Positions 47,330-59,507 of a stretch of 64,000 bases of DNA are shown here, piece by piece (positions within the stretch are counted from its first letter, which is position 1; every line of letters begins with the position of its first letter). The stretch comes from Pyropia yezoensis. Taxonomy: Eukaryota; Rhodophyta; Bangiophyceae; Bangiales; Bangiaceae. The position numbers and the translations under genes were made by a program. The DNA is taken from positions 29,600,063 through 29,664,062 of the forward strand of contig CM020619.1 in the NCBI GenBank assembly GCA_009829735.1, read 5' to 3'. The notes under the pieces are model-generated. The model saw only the letters and a list, made by a program, of their open reading frames with translations. It searched no databases and was not told the origin of the DNA.

Positions 47330-50034
47330 CTACAGCGCGGCCACTGCCGGCGCGGCAGCCTCCCCGAACACACACGCCGGGTAGCCGGTGGCGTAGGCGC
47401 GGAGCAGCACGTGCGCAATCGCCATGGAAGGGGGCACCCGCAGGCGGCCGCCCGCCGCGCCCGCGTCGCCGGCAATGGCGGCGACAATGTCCTCCCGGGG
47501 GAACCAACGGACGTCTTCCATTTCCTGTGGGGGGGGGGGGTAGGAGAGGCGTAGCCGTGGGGCAGACAGCGCAAGGGAGGAAGAGGGGCGGGCGGGGGGC
47601 AGGACGGCCGCCACTCCCGTTGCGGCAAGGGCGGGCCATCATCCCAGACATGGCAACGCAGGTGGGGGCACACACACACACGCCAAAAGGGCGGCAGTCG
47701 AGTGGGTCAGCGGGCTGAGCATCGTGGGGTGGGTGGGGGGGAACCCCCGTCCGACACGGCAGGTGCACCACCAGCGGGTGGCGACGCCAGCCGCCATCGC
47801 AGCGAAAGTGGGTACGTAGGAAGAAAGAAAGAGGAATAAAAGAGGCAGGGAGAGAGACATTGGCAACCCCGGTGCCCTCCACCCCCCCCCGCGTGACCAC
47901 CGCAGCAGAGCACACGCAAACCGACGGGATGCTAGCGCGCGCGCGCGCACGTGCGCACCACCGACGGGGGTGCGGCGGCCAAGACAGAGGAGTGGACCCA
48001 CGACGGCGGGCGGCCGCACCTTTGTGTCCACCCTGATGGTGTCGGACAGCGCCTCGGCGACGCACCCAATCATGAGGGAGTAGGGGAAGGGCCACGGCTG
48101 CGTCGAGTGGAGGCGCACCCGGCCGACGCGGATGCCCGCCTCCTCCATCACCTGCCAAGAAGGGCGGGGGGGGGGGGGGGGGGGAGACGGGATGTGGGGG
48201 GAAACAACACACGGGGAACGGGGGGGGGAAGGTGGCACACAAAGACAGAGTAGGACACAGAGCAGCACAGAGCGGAAGAGAGACGAGCTCGGTCGCCACC
48301 ACCACCACCACAACGACCAAAAAAAAAGAAGAAAGAGACAGTGGAAACAGTACGCGTGCCTGTTAGCAACCCACACCGCGCGCCGGTGGTGGTCGCCACC
48401 CGCGCGGGTGCCGCGGCGGTCGCCCCTCGCCCCCCCCACCCCCCCCCCCCCCCCCCGGCGCGCGACCGCCGCCACGCTCGTGGCTCGCACGGGGGCCGGC
48501 CGACAGCCGCTGGCCCCACCCCCGGCGGTGCGCCCCCAAACGGACGGGACCACCACCCCGTTGGCCACCCACCACCAGTCCAGGGGGCGCCCGCGGGAGG
48601 TGCGGCGCCCAGGCGGGGGGCGCGGCCTCTGGCCCGTGACGGCGGCCGCCGACGGCCGCGGGTGGCGCGGCGGGCGGGGGCACCCGACGCGCCCCCCCGC
48701 AACACCCCTCGGGCCGAAGGACGCGCGTCGCCGCCGCCTCTCCCGCCCAGCGCCACCGCCTGGTCGTCGCGGCCGCCGCTGGCACCGCCTCCGCCCCCTC
48801 CCCCTCTCGAAGACGGAGAAACGAAAACGCACCTCCCGCCGCACCGTATCCTCAATCCCCTCCCCGTGCTCCATGAACCCCGCCAGCGCCGACCACATGC
48901 CCGCCGGGAAGCGAGCCTGCCGCCCCAGCAGCACCTCCTCCCCCCCCCGGCGCACCACCAGCATAATCGCCACCGGGTCCGTACGCGGGAACCACACCCC
49001 CGCACAGCCACTGCCGCCGCCGCCGCCGCCGCCGCCACCGCCGCCGCCACTACCACTAACCGCGCCCCCCCCCCCCCCGCCCGTCGTCGTCGTCGATTTT
49101 GACAATGTCGAGCCTGCCGTCGTCGTGGGGGCCGTCACCACCGCCTCCACTGCCGCCTCGGCGGTGGCGGCGGCCACCGCCGCCGAGCACCTGCGGCGGG
49201 AGCCCCCCTCCTCGGCGACCGACGGGGCGCCGCAGATGCCACAGTAGGCGTGGCGGGCGTGGAACTCAAACAGCGACCGCCCGTGGGCGGCCACTGCCAC
49301 GTCGGGGGCGGGAAGGGGGGGCGACCGGCCGCCACCGGCCGCCGTCGCCGTCGCCGCCGCGCGGACGTGCGCCCACGCAAAGGCCGTGCCGGGGGGGAAG
49401 GCGGCGGCGGCGGCGGCGGCGGCCATGCCCGCCACCAGGTGCTCCACGGCGGTGGGGGAAAAGGCGGGGGCGCCGCCCGCCGAGACGGTGGCCAGGCGGA
49501 TGGCGTGGCAGTAGAGGGAGCCCGGGGGGGGGGGGGGGGCGCCGGGCGGCCGGCGCCCACCGCGGGCAGGCCGGGGGGGGGGGGGGCATCCCCACCGTCG
49601 GTGCCGCCACGCCCGCTGCCGCCGCCGTCGGCAGCGTCGTCGTCATAGGCGACCCACTCGCCGAGAAAGACGCTCAGGTCGGGGCCGTCTGGCCCGCCGG
49701 CGGTGGCGGGGGTGGTGGGGGCGCGGCCCGCCGCCGCCACGGCCGGTGCCGCCCCGCCCCCCCCTACCCGCACCGCCGACAGCACAACGTCGAGGAGGGC
49801 GCGGGGGAGCCAAGCCACCCGCGGTATCGCCGGGCGGTCGCCGTCGCCGCCGCCGCCGCCGCCGTCGCCGCCCGTCGGCGGCGGCACCGCCGTCAGCAGC
49901 CGCAGGTCATTGTCATAGAGGGCCCACCGGGCGGCGGGCGACGCGGCGGCGGCCGCCACCGCCGCGCCGTCGCGACGGCTGGCATTGTGCCGCCACAGGG
50001 GGGAGCCAGCATAGGTGTTGGCCGGCACGTCCAT
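47330..50034 (-). CDS. Nudix NADH diphosphatase (NudC/NUDT12-like), three exons
   Basis: Exons are 48833-50034, 48020-48151 and 47330-47524. Introns are GTGCGT...GGCAG and GTGCGG...CACAG, both phase 0. The N-terminal domain has YAGSPLWR; a zinc ribbon (YCGICG...EEGGSRRRC) is followed by WFPRTDPVAIMLVV. The Nudix box is split by intron 1 (GFMEHGEGIEDTVRRE / VMEEAGI) and fits GX5EX7REUXEEXGU. STQPWPFPYSLM is the motif specific to NADH diphosphatases. The enzyme cleaves NADH, and NAD caps in some homologues, often in peroxisomes. Odd points: exon 1 is 1,202 nt, one base off frame, because the frame changes across two poly-C tracts (49526-49540 and 49572-49586). A low-complexity Ala/Thr/Gly insert of about 60 residues lies between zinc Cys 3 and 4. 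Confidence 0.88.
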
Positions 50035-51452
50035 TGGGATTGGGGGGGGGAAGGAAACTGCAGGCAGGCAAAAGAGCAATCGAGGGGGGGGCGGGTGCGC
50101 CAATGTATGTACCTACCGCATGCCGACGCCCCTCTTACAACGCACCGCCGCTGCAGCAGCCGGAGGCTGCCAACCCGCGCGCGCGGGAGCCGCCGCGGTT
50201 GGGGGATGGGATAACGCACCGCACCGCGGCGGCTACGGCGGCCAGGGGGTAACGGCGGCGGTGGCGGCAGGGACGGCGGCGGGCGGCGGCGGCGGCAGGG
50301 ATGGCGGGCGGCGGCGGCGGAGGGGATGGCGGGCGGCGGCAGCGGAGGGGATGGCGGGCGGCGGCGGCAGGGGAGGGGACGGGATGGCGGGCGGCGGCGG
50401 CAGGGATGGCGGGCGGCGACGCGCCGGTGCGTCGCGGTGCGACGGGCGTGCCGACGCGTCCACGCCCACGCAGCTGCCCCTGCAGGGGCGGTGCGCGAGG
50501 GGGGGGCCCCTCGGCAGGACGCCCGCTGCAGCCTGCAGACCGCCGTGAGTGCCGGGATGGGTGGGCAACCGGCCAGGCTGGCGTGTCGCGCGCGGATCGG
50601 TGGAACCACCGGGACCCTTCCTTACCGCCACGAGCGGGTGGGGTGGTCCGTCGGCGGAAATGTACGAGGAACGCTCTTCTTGTACACAATTACAGTTGGC
50701 TCACAATGACCGTGATTGCCTCGGTCTGTGTGCAAGGCGCGCCCGCAAGCCGTACTCGTACAGTACATACTTGAAACCGTTTGAACACTTTCACTCGTGA
50801 CTGCGTCTGCTCTCTCAGATGCTCTTGCACAGACGCGGCTTGCAAAGCGCAGCGTGCACCGCCGACCCACAACCAGATGTTTTCCAATATTGAAAAGTTT
50901 ACTGCGCGGGCTGCACCCGCAGACGGCGCGAGGAGCCGTGCCGGGAACGCCCCCCTGTCGTTGCTGTACACACGCCCCCACCCAAACCACCCGGTCACCG
51001 CGGCGTGCCACGTGATGGGGCGGGGGTGCGGTCAGCGCGGGCACACATGCGCCGCTGCAGCGCGGACCGCGAGCCGCCGCCGGGTGCGCGGACGGCGACT
51101 GGGCTGCACGCGGCGGCGCGCCGGTGCCAGCAGCGTTCGCCGACCGCGCTGCGTCCCGAGCTGGTCCTCCCCGCCGCCGCGGCTCCTCCGTCACTGCTGG
51201 CAGATAGCAGCTAGCTCGGGGGCAGGGCTGTGCCGGTGCTTTGGCGCGCTGGACCGTCGTCGTGGTGCCGGTCGGCCGTGTACTTGCCTGCCGGCGTCGC
51301 TTTGCTCCTTGCCTGACGCATTGGGTTGTGTCTGTCTACTACCCCCCCCCTCCCTCTCCCTCCTCGTCGCCCCTCCCTTTCTCGCTCCACAACCCCCCCC
51401 CTGGCCCCTCCCTCCCCCCTCCCTTCCCGTCGACGCCCTTCTCTTTGGCGCG
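50035..51452. other. Intergenic between Nudix and kinase genes, contains a minisatellite
   Basis: About 1.4 kb, probably holding both divergent promoters. 50254-50412 has imperfect GATGGCGGGCGGCGGCGGCA-type units. 51347-51420 is a C/T-rich tract just before the kinase ATG. No gene supported. Confidence 0.5.
50254..50412. repeat. GC minisatellite, unit about 20-30 bp
   Basis: Repeated units of the type GGGATGGCGGGCGGCGGCGG with variable lengths, about six copies. Confidence 0.75.
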
Positions 51453-53815
51453 ATGAGCTCCCGGGGCACCGCCCCCACCAGCAGCGGATCGGTCGGGCGC
51501 CCCCCCCCCCGGGGCGACGCCAGCGACTTTTCCGACGTCCTCCTCCACCCCTCCCGCCTGTCCCTGTCCATGACGGACGCCAACCTCCTCGGCGCCGGCG
51601 CCTTTGGCGCCGTCTACGCGGCAACGATGGACGGCTCGGCGGTGGCGGTTAAGGTCACCCGCCTGCGCTCCCGGGGGGGCGGGGCCGCCCTCGGCGGCGC
51701 CCCGCCGACGGGCACCTCGGTGGCGGGGGCGGCGGCCAAGGCGGCCCGCCGCGCCGCCCGGTCGGCCGCCGCCCAGTTCCACCGGGAGGTGCGGCGGTAC
51801 GCGCGGCTGCGGCACCCGGGGATTGTGCAGTTCCTGGGGGTGGTCGACGGCCACCCCGCGGCGCCGGGGGAGCTGCTGCTGGTGACGGAGCTGATGGATG
51901 GGGGGAACTTGCTGGAAAACCTGCGCGGCGTGCGCCGCACGGGCGCCCGCCTCGATGATCGGTCGCTTCTGCACCTGGCGGGGGAGGTGGCGTGGGCGGT
52001 CGTGTACCTCCACCGGGAAGGCTTTTCTAACGGCGACCTAAAGTCGCTCAACGTGGCCCTCACCGAGGAGATCCACGCGTCGACCGGCGGCTTTGACCGC
52101 TCCGCCCACGCCAAGCTCATTGACTTTGGGCTCTCCCGCGCGCTCGCACCCGACACGCTCGCCGAGACGGTCGCGGACAGCGTCGGAGATCTGTCCACGT
52201 CGACGCCCTCCTCCGCGGCGGGCACCCTCCACTACCTCGCCCCCGAGGCGCTGCGCTCCCCCATCCTCCAATGCGACCCAGCGCTGGCGCGCAAGGGCGA
52301 CGTCTACGCCCTTGGCGTCGTCCTGTACGAGCTCCTCACCACCCTCCCCCCGTGGGCGGGTGTCAACCCGGCGACCATCCCGTCGGCGGTCTTCCGGGCC
52401 GAGCGGCCTGCGTGGCCGCCCGCGCTCGCCACTGACACGGCCGCGGTGGCCGTGTCGCCCGCGGTGGGGCTAGTGCGGGAGCTGGCCGAGGCGTGTTGGG
52501 CGCAGGACCCAGACGCGCGGCCCGACGCGGACGAGGTCGCTGCCCGCCTCGACGCGGCCGCGCGGGCGCTTGGGCCCGACACCCGCCCGCGGCGGGCGGC
52601 AAAACGCAAGTCCGAGGCCCGCGCCGCGGCGGTGGCGGCTGAGGCGGCCGCCGCCGCCGCGGCCGCCGCGCGGGCGGCCGCGATGGCTGGCGGCGCCGCT
52701 GGCGGCCACGGGGACGACGGTGGCGGCCTCGCAGGCCTCGTCGGTATCATTGAGGACCTGGAGGTCACCGAGGTGGACGACGAGCTCCCGACGGGCATGC
52801 AGACGGCGGTGGGCGAGTCGGGGCCTGGCGGTGGTTGGCGATCCCGGACGGGTAGCAGCGCGGCGTGGTCGTCAAGCAGCAGTGATTGCAGCTACGGCAG
52901 CGACCGACGGCCGCCAGATGGAGGGGGCGGGGGGGGGGGGACTGGGGAGAGGGGGGGGGAACCGCCGCCCCCCCCCCCGCCGACTCCCCCCCCTACCGCC
53001 CGGCCCCTTCCAGCGCAGCCAACGGTGGCGGGGGTGGGCGGGAGGAGCGGTCCCGGCCGGGGGGAGAGTCCCCCTACTACTCGGGGGGGGGCGGCGGCCG
53101 CGCACCACCACCGCCCCTGCCACCCCGCCCGTCGAGGGGCCGCCCGGCGGGCGGCGCTCCTCCTCTCGGCCCGTCCCCGGCGCCCCGCTCCCCCCTTCCC
53201 TCCTCGCGGCCACCACAGGGGCGGCCGTCCCTCTACGTCGGCGGCCGGGGCGCGCCGCCCGCCGCCCCTGCTTACGGCTCTGGCGGTGGCGGCGGTGGCA
53301 GGGGAGGCGGCGGCGGCGGCGGTGGCGGCGGCGTCGGCAACGGGCACCATGTGCGGTCCCCGTCGGCACCAGAGACATCGCTGCCGCCCCTCGCACCGGG
53401 GGGAGGGGGACCGTTTCTTCGGGGCACATCCGCCCGGACGTCTGACGGGGACCGGGGGGCGCCGCGGCCGGGGTGTGGGCCTGCCTCCGGCGCCGGTGCC
53501 GCCGCCACTCCCCCTGCGCTGCCGGTTGCCAATGGCCGTGGCTTCGGCGGCGGCAGCAGCAGCAGCAGCCACGCCAGGAGCGCCGGCTGGCCCCCCCCGC
53601 CGCTGCCACCGTTGCCGTCGCCCGCTGCCGCTGCCGCTGGTAGCGCCCCCCCCCCCGCCCCTCGACGCGGCTGGGGCGGCCGCCTCGTACCCGAGCTCCT
53701 CGACGCGCCCGACCTCGAGGCGGAGCTCGCGTCTGAGGTGGGCATGGGCAGCGCGCCCAGCTACCTCAGCCTGCTGTCGAGCCACGCTTCTGCGAGGGCT
53801 GGGCGCCGCGGCTGA
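51453..53815 (+). CDS. TKL-like protein kinase with long low-complexity C-terminus
   Basis: Kinase domain about residues 40-370: glycine loop GAGAFGAVYAA, VAVKV lysine, alpha-C Glu in FHREVRRYARLRHPGIVQFLG, catalytic loop SNGDLKSLNV (Asp and Asn kept, but the usual His-Arg of HRD is Asn-Gly), DFGLSR, APEAL and GDVYALGVVLYELLTTLPPW. This plan fits tyrosine-kinase-like Ser/Thr kinases and is probably active. After it come an Ala-rich helix and a Gly/Pro/Ser tail. The total of 2,363 nt is one base off frame. The kinase frame and the frame that reads naturally to the end (LVPELLDAPDLEAELASEVG, stop at 53815) meet across G/C homopolymers near 52920-52980. This suggests an assembly length error or an unseen small intron. 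The ATG at 51453 follows a C/T-rich leader. Confidence 0.85.
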
Positions 53816-54344
53816 ATGGTGGGGGGGGGGGCGCCACGTCAAGGAAAGCGGCGGGAGGGGCGGCAGGAAGGGCAGGAGGCGGCGCGTGCGGACGTGCTGC
53901 GCGAAGGCAGTGGGTGCTTTCTTTCTCTTTTGGTTTTTCACTTGGGGGGTGCAGGGGGGGGAATGTCGAGAGGGGAGCGAGAGGGGGGAGGGCGAGAGAG
54001 GAGGAAGGTGTGACGCGCGGTCGGCGAGAGGGGGGGGGTGCAGGCTTGCAGCGCACCGGCACGCGTGGTAGTTGCCTGTTCCGGTTAATGCTGTCCCGCG
54101 TACCCCTCTGCGGCCGCGGGCGGACTTGGCCACGCATCCGACGCGGAGGGCAACGCGGTCTTAATAAGAAACACGGACTACGTCCACGTATAAGAATACA
54201 GACCGGGCAACCCCTACGCCCACCGCCCAAAAAAGAAAAGGAAAGCCCGACGGCCGCACCCGCCGGTCGGGCTCCAGCCGCCTCTGCCATCGCCCGTCGG
54301 CGCCCCTCTTACCCGCACACCCCCTCCTCCGCCTTCGCTCCCCA
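53816..54344. other. Convergent intergenic spacer kinase / DUF1350
   Basis: About 530 bp of mostly G-rich sequence. Nothing recognised. Confidence 0.5.
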
Positions 54345-56278
54345 TCAAATGGTCCCATCCCGGAGGCCCTCGGTCACCCACGCATCAATGACGTCGACGA
54401 GCGCGTCGACCTGCGCAAGGACCCCCCCCGCGAGCCCCCGCCGGAGGAGCATGTCGCCCACCCCCCCGGCGTCCCCAAACACGTCTTGCACCAACGGCGT
54501 CAGGTGGTTGCCGTCCAGCACCGCCTCATCCACCGACACGGCGCCGGGCGTGGATGCGAGCAGCTGCACCAGCCGGGGGGACTCGTCAATCGAGTCGGAC
54601 GCAAACCGCACAACGAGCGTGGCGGGCACGTCGTACAGCGCCGTCACTGCCGACGCGGTCGCGGCGGGGGTGGGATGGAACTCCACCCCGCCCCCACCAC
54701 CGACACCGGCGCCACCGGGTGGAGGAGGGGGGGGAGGGCGTGGCGGCGCACCGCCGACCGCCGCGTAGCCGCCCACGGCCGGCCCCGCCGCCGAAGGGGC
54801 CGCCGCAGAGGGCGCCCCCGCAGTTGTGCCCACGGCGGCGGCGGGCGCGGCCGCCGTGGCGGCCTGCGCTCTTGCCACCGCGTAGGGGGGCATCTCGACG
54901 GCCGCGGCCGTCGGCGCGGCGGCGGGGGGCCCCGCCAGCGGAACGGCCGGGCCCGCCGCCGGGGCGGGGGCGGGTGTCCACGAGGTCCCCCCCTGGGGCG
55001 TCGCGCCTGCCGCCACCCCGCCACCCCCTGCCGCCATGGATGCCAGCTCTCGGACCAACGCCGGCACCTGCGCCGCGACACGCCGGCTGTCGGCAACGAA
55101 CGGCCGCAGCAGCTCCTCCCGTACCGCCGGCGGGACGACCGGGAGGGGGTCCTCCCCGAGGAGCAGCCCGTCCACGAGTTCCACCAGGCTGGTCAGGGCA
55201 GATTCCGCTTCGGCGGGCACCGCGTCGACAGCCGCGGCCGCGGCGGCGGGGATGAGAGAGGAGAGGCCCGGCAGTGGCACCGCGTCCGCGGCGGACTTGT
55301 TGTTCCAGCTGATGAGGATGTTGGCCGCCTTGTCCGAGTCGTCCCCAAAAAGCGCGCCCGCCAGCAGGTGAAGCAGCGCACCGGCCGAGTGGCCAACCCC
55401 AATCACAGGGAGCGGGCCATAGTCGAGTGCCAGTGACGTCGTGGCACGTCCGTAGGGGGTGAGCAGCGACGACAGGGTGGAGAGGTAGTTGAAGGACAGA
55501 GAGTAGGGGGTGGCAAGAATGATATAGCCACGGGCGGCCAGGCGAGTCAAGAGTGTGCGGTACGCGGTGTGAGGGATCTGTAGTGAAAGTAGAAAGAGGA
55601 AGGGAGAAGAGGGCACCGGGGGTCAGCGCGTTTACGGACAAAGGCGGGAGCGTCGTAAAGGCAAGAATGTCAGCAACGGCGCAACGCGACACACAAGAAC
55701 GACACCCCTCCTCCGGAAAAAATAGGCCTCACCCGCGAGAGCACCCTTCCCCCACACCCCTCCGCTACACCCTTGCAGCAACGTACGGCCCCCACAAAGG
55801 CTCCCCCAATAAAGTGCAGCACCGCCTTCGCTGGCACCCGCGGCACGTCCGCCGGCGGAACAGCAGCTGTCGCCGCGGCCGACGCGGCGGCCGCACCCAG
55901 CGGGTCAGCGCCCAGCCACGCGGTCCCCGCGGCGCCACCGGGAGGCGGCGCGCCCACAACGCCCACCCGCGGCGCCGCGGCAGCAGCAGGCGCCACGCCG
56001 GCGGCAGCGGCGGCAGCGGCGGGGACCCCCCCCCCAGGTGGCGCCGCCGCCGCCGGCGTCGCCACAGACGGACCGCCCAGCGGGGGCGGCCGCAAGATGT
56101 AGCAGCCGTGCTCGACCGCCCAGTCGCGGCCGCGCAGGTCGATCGACGAGGGCAGGCTAAGCGACTCCCAGCACGACCACACGTCGCGGTCACCCCATCC
56201 AGCAGCAGCCATGCCCGGTGGCGGTGACGGCGCGCCCGCTGCCGCCGATGCAGACGGGGGCGGCGGCGGTGGGGGTGG

Positions 56279-56311
<33 letters not shown>

Positions 56312-56482
56312 TGGTGGTGGCGTCCACGCCCCCGCGGGCCGCGCGGCGATAGCGGTGGGTGCCAGGCGCAGCGCGGCGCCGCGGCGACGCGGTCGCCGGC
56401 CAGCGGCGGTGGCGGGGCGGGGGCGGGTAGCGGCGGCCGGCAGGGGGAGCGGCGCGACAAATGCTGGGGGGGTGGACGTCAT
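54345..56482 (-). CDS. DUF1350 alpha/beta-hydrolase-like protein, two exons
   Basis: Exon 1 is 55787-56482 (232 codons, ATG at 56482) and exon 2 is 54345-55577. The intron is GTACGT...CTACAG, phase 0, giving 642 residues. Exon 1: an Ala/Pro/Arg-rich N-terminus that fits a transit peptide, poly-Pro, a DLRGRDWAVEHGCYILRPP block, and VLHFIGGAFVGA. Exon 2: YRTLLTRLAARGYIILATPYS, then GVGHSAGALLHLLAG, a nucleophile-elbow GHSAG, then NILISWNNKSA. This is the DUF1350 family of cyanobacteria and plastid-bearing eukaryotes; its substrate is not known. The protein is longer than usual because of a Pro/Ala/Gly insert (about residues 440-540) before the conserved C-terminal GNHLTPL region. Plastid location is inferred. 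Confidence 0.9.
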
Positions 56483-58082
56483 GGCGACAGGGGGGGGGGG
56501 GGGGCGGCGGCGGGGGAGAGGGGTGATGGTGGTTGGATTGTTTATGGGGATGGAAAGGGGGGGCGTCAACAAAGGTGGGCGGGGGTGACTGGGGAGGGAA
56601 GGGAAGGGGCGGCGGCTACAGCTGCGCCGAGGGGGACGGGGATGGGACGACGAGGGAGGCGGTCTGGTGATGGCCGCCGCGGCCATTGCCCTTGCTCAAG
56701 GTGACCGCAACCGGCAGCCGCGGATTGCTTCCACGGCAGCTGGAAGGCCGACCCACAAGATAGGAATTAGCGTCGCCGTTGCTCTCCATGCAAAATTCCG
56801 TTGGAAGGGCCATCCCACCAAGGTCCCCAAGGGGCGCTGCAGCCGTGGCAGCTACGTACAGCGCAGTGGGGCTTAAACAATGTACCTTACGGAAGCCAAA
56901 CTTTCGTGTTTGTGCCTGTAAACACGTGCTGCACGACCCGGTTCGACCCTGTTTGGACGTGCAGTGGGCTCAAAAGCGTGCACCGAGCGCACGATTTTTC
57001 GTGCAACAGAGCACAAAAAGCGATTCCGCTGTATTCTGTACGGTCTCGCTGCGTTTTTTCGCGAGAGATGCACCAGGCGCATGGGTCGGGGGGCATCTCG
57101 GCGCGCAGCGTTTGTCGGGTCACCTGCAGCCAACCAGGTTCTATGCGTCGGTCACGAGGAGCAGCTTTACTCAACATCCGGACGTGAATGGCCCTCTCCT
57201 GTGGAGTACATCCTTGACGCCATTGTGTTCACATCGGGCCGCTTAAATGTGGACCCCTCGCCATCAGTTGCCGTGCGTGGCCACTTCTGCCATTCTCCAT
57301 CACTTTTGCTGCGCACAAGTCACTCGACGCTGTCCTCGTATGCCGTCCCCGACAGCCGCTTCGGTCTACGTCACGGGACGCACAGCGGCGGCAGAGGCGG
57401 TTGTCTCCACCACGTTGTGGTGGCTACACTGCCACCTGCTCCAACCACACTCGCTGCACTGGATTCCACTCATCTTGCGGCAGTTGCCGCGCGCCGCGAC
57501 GTCTGCCGCCCGGCATTTTCGGCACGGCGAAGGGGGGGGGGGGAGGAAGGAGGCGGGGGGGAGGAAGGGGGGGGGGGGGGGAGGCGAAGGTTGCGGCGGT
57601 AGACTGCCTGACGGGCAGGCGCACCGCCACAGATATTGGCTGGTGTGGTCAGCGCGGACATGAGGACTGGTCGACGGGGGCGGGTAGCAGAGTGTCGCAG
57701 AGGCAGACAGTCGGGGGGGGGCCTCGTGGTATGGGCGACACCGGCGGACAGCAGCCTCGAAGAATAGCTGGGTGTGAGAGGCCGGTACTGTGTCGTCGGC
57801 GATAAAAATGGCTCTAGACCGTTTATTGATAGCGAAGGAGCTCGACGTACATAGTACCGTCTTTCTCTTCGACGGTGTGGCGACAATGAGAGCTCTTATG
57901 ACAATGACTGTCGTTTTGGAGTACGAAAGTAGCAGACAAGCAATGACCAGCATGATGTACATCATCTGTCGCCCGCCCGGTGATAAACATTCAACATGCC
58001 ACCAGCCGCACACCCGGCGGCAGACACCAAAAGACTTTGACTTTGTCAGCCATGCAACCCGTGACGAAGGTACTACTCACAA
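56483..58082. other. Intergenic region, no supported gene
   Basis: About 1.6 kb, less GC-biased from 56880 on. It has a G tract at 57534-57585. Several open frames lack any recognisable domain or splice pattern. Confidence 0.5.
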
Positions 58083-59146
58083 TCAGCCGCGTACCCGACG
58101 CACAGATGGAGCAACCTTCGGGCCAGCACGGAACGCAGCCGTGATGAAGCTGTCCGTCTGACAGCTCAGCTGGTCAGGGTCCGCCGTGTCCAGGTCCATG
58201 TCCGTGTAAAACGAGCAGTTCTTAAAGAACGTGAAAGGCGGCGACTGAGCCAGCGTCAGAACAGACACACAGTCGTCGGGGTTAAGGCCCAAGTCGTCGG
58301 GGTTAAGGCCCAAGTCGTCGTTCGAAGCACGCACGGCCTCAGTGTACAGGTTGTGCAAGCCAGGCGATATTGGACCTGCAAAAGCCGGAGCCTCAGAACC
58401 GTCAACTATCCCACCCGCAACGAATCCACGACCAGTGCCTCCACTCGAGGCGAAGCCACGAACAGTATCTCTCACGGCAGTTCCACCACTGGCTCGCCCC
58501 TCACTGGTGAGGGCGCCGCCAGCCACATCCGCCACGGAGCCGGCGTCAGCGCCACCCCCCGCGTCGCCGCCAGCAGTCCCATCTGCACCGCGGAGCACGA
58601 AGCGGCTGCCATCGCCAGTCCCGTCGGCCGCGATTTCTTCAGCGGGCCCGCCTTCCTCACGCGTCTCGGATCCCTCGCCCGCCGCGCCCGTCGTGGAGGC
58701 ACTACCGCCTGTTGTGCCCCCCGCCGAAGAGCCGCCGCCAGCTCCGCTTGCCGAGGAGCCGTCGCCGGCCCTGCCCACCATGCCACAACCACGAGCCAAG
58801 AGCGCTGCCAAGCCGTCGCCAGCCCCGCCCGCGGCGGAGCTGCCACCACCAGCTTCCCCGCTCGTAGCAGAGCCATTGCCAACACCGCCCTCCGCGGAGC
58901 CAGCGCCAGCCCCGCCTGCAGCGGATCCGCCACCACCACCAGCCCCGCCCGACGCAGAGCCGTCCAAGGTAGCGCCTTCCGTGGAGCCGCCACGACCACG
59001 AGCCACGCCCCCTTCAGAGCCGCCAGCGGTCTCGCCCCGGAGTGTGCCCCCACTACCGCTCTCGTCTAACTCACTGCCGTCCGTCACCGATGGACCTGGC
59101 GCACCCCCCCCCCCTGCAGCCCCATCGGCACCGACTGCGGCGTAAG
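58083..59146 (-). pseudogene. Gly/Ser/Ala-rich protein gene, 5' end replaced by a solo LTR
   Basis: The frame enters at the LTR edge (59146) without its own ATG and runs 350 codons to a stop at 58083. The first about 240 residues are imperfect Gly/Ala/Ser repeats (GGGSSAAGGAGDG-like). The C-terminal 90 residues are ordered, with two adjacent GLNPDD copies from a 21-bp tandem duplication, then DDCVSVLTLAQSPPFTFFKNCSFYTDMD...QLSCQTDSF with three Cys. A cell-wall or extracellular matrix protein is a guess. The + strand frame over the same region is Pro-rich and lacks the ordered end, so - is preferred. The 5' part was lost when LTR copy 4 inserted or recombined here. Confidence 0.5.
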
Positions 59147-59507
59147 TGTAGCACAATAGGCAATCGTCGCACGTCCACTCTCAGGGAACACTCACCAGGG
59201 GGGATCGGCACCAACGTCACCGGGAGGCCAAGGTTGCTGTCCTTGGAGCGCAAGCCACGGGACCAAGATGGGAGCCCAAATGGGAGGGGTTTGTTGTTCT
59301 ACCATGGCCGGCGGTGGATTCGCTGCCGGACCCCTTGTTATAAACCCTCGGAGACACCACTAACTACCCTTCACCCCAAGATGCAAGTCTCTCTGGTCAT
59401 ACGTGACTCGCAGATACCGTGACCAATACGGCTCCCAAATTGAAAGTTAAGGGATAGAAGTAGTCCCCCTAAATTAGGGTCACAATACGGTCATCCATAT
59501 TGCTACA
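59147..59507 (-). repeat. Solo LTR of the E3 family (copy 4)
   Basis: 361 bp, TGTAGCACAATAGG...CATATTGCTACA, in the orientation of copy 1. Its hairpin (59306-59331) has two stem mismatches and the sequence is more diverged than copies 1-3, so it looks older. No internal element sequence adjoins it and no 5-bp duplication was found (GTAAG against GGGTG). Confidence 0.93.

Noticed and set aside
58342-59145. Pro/Ala-rich + strand frame of 267 codons
   Set aside because: The - strand frame over the same bases has an ordered Cys-containing end and continues beyond it.
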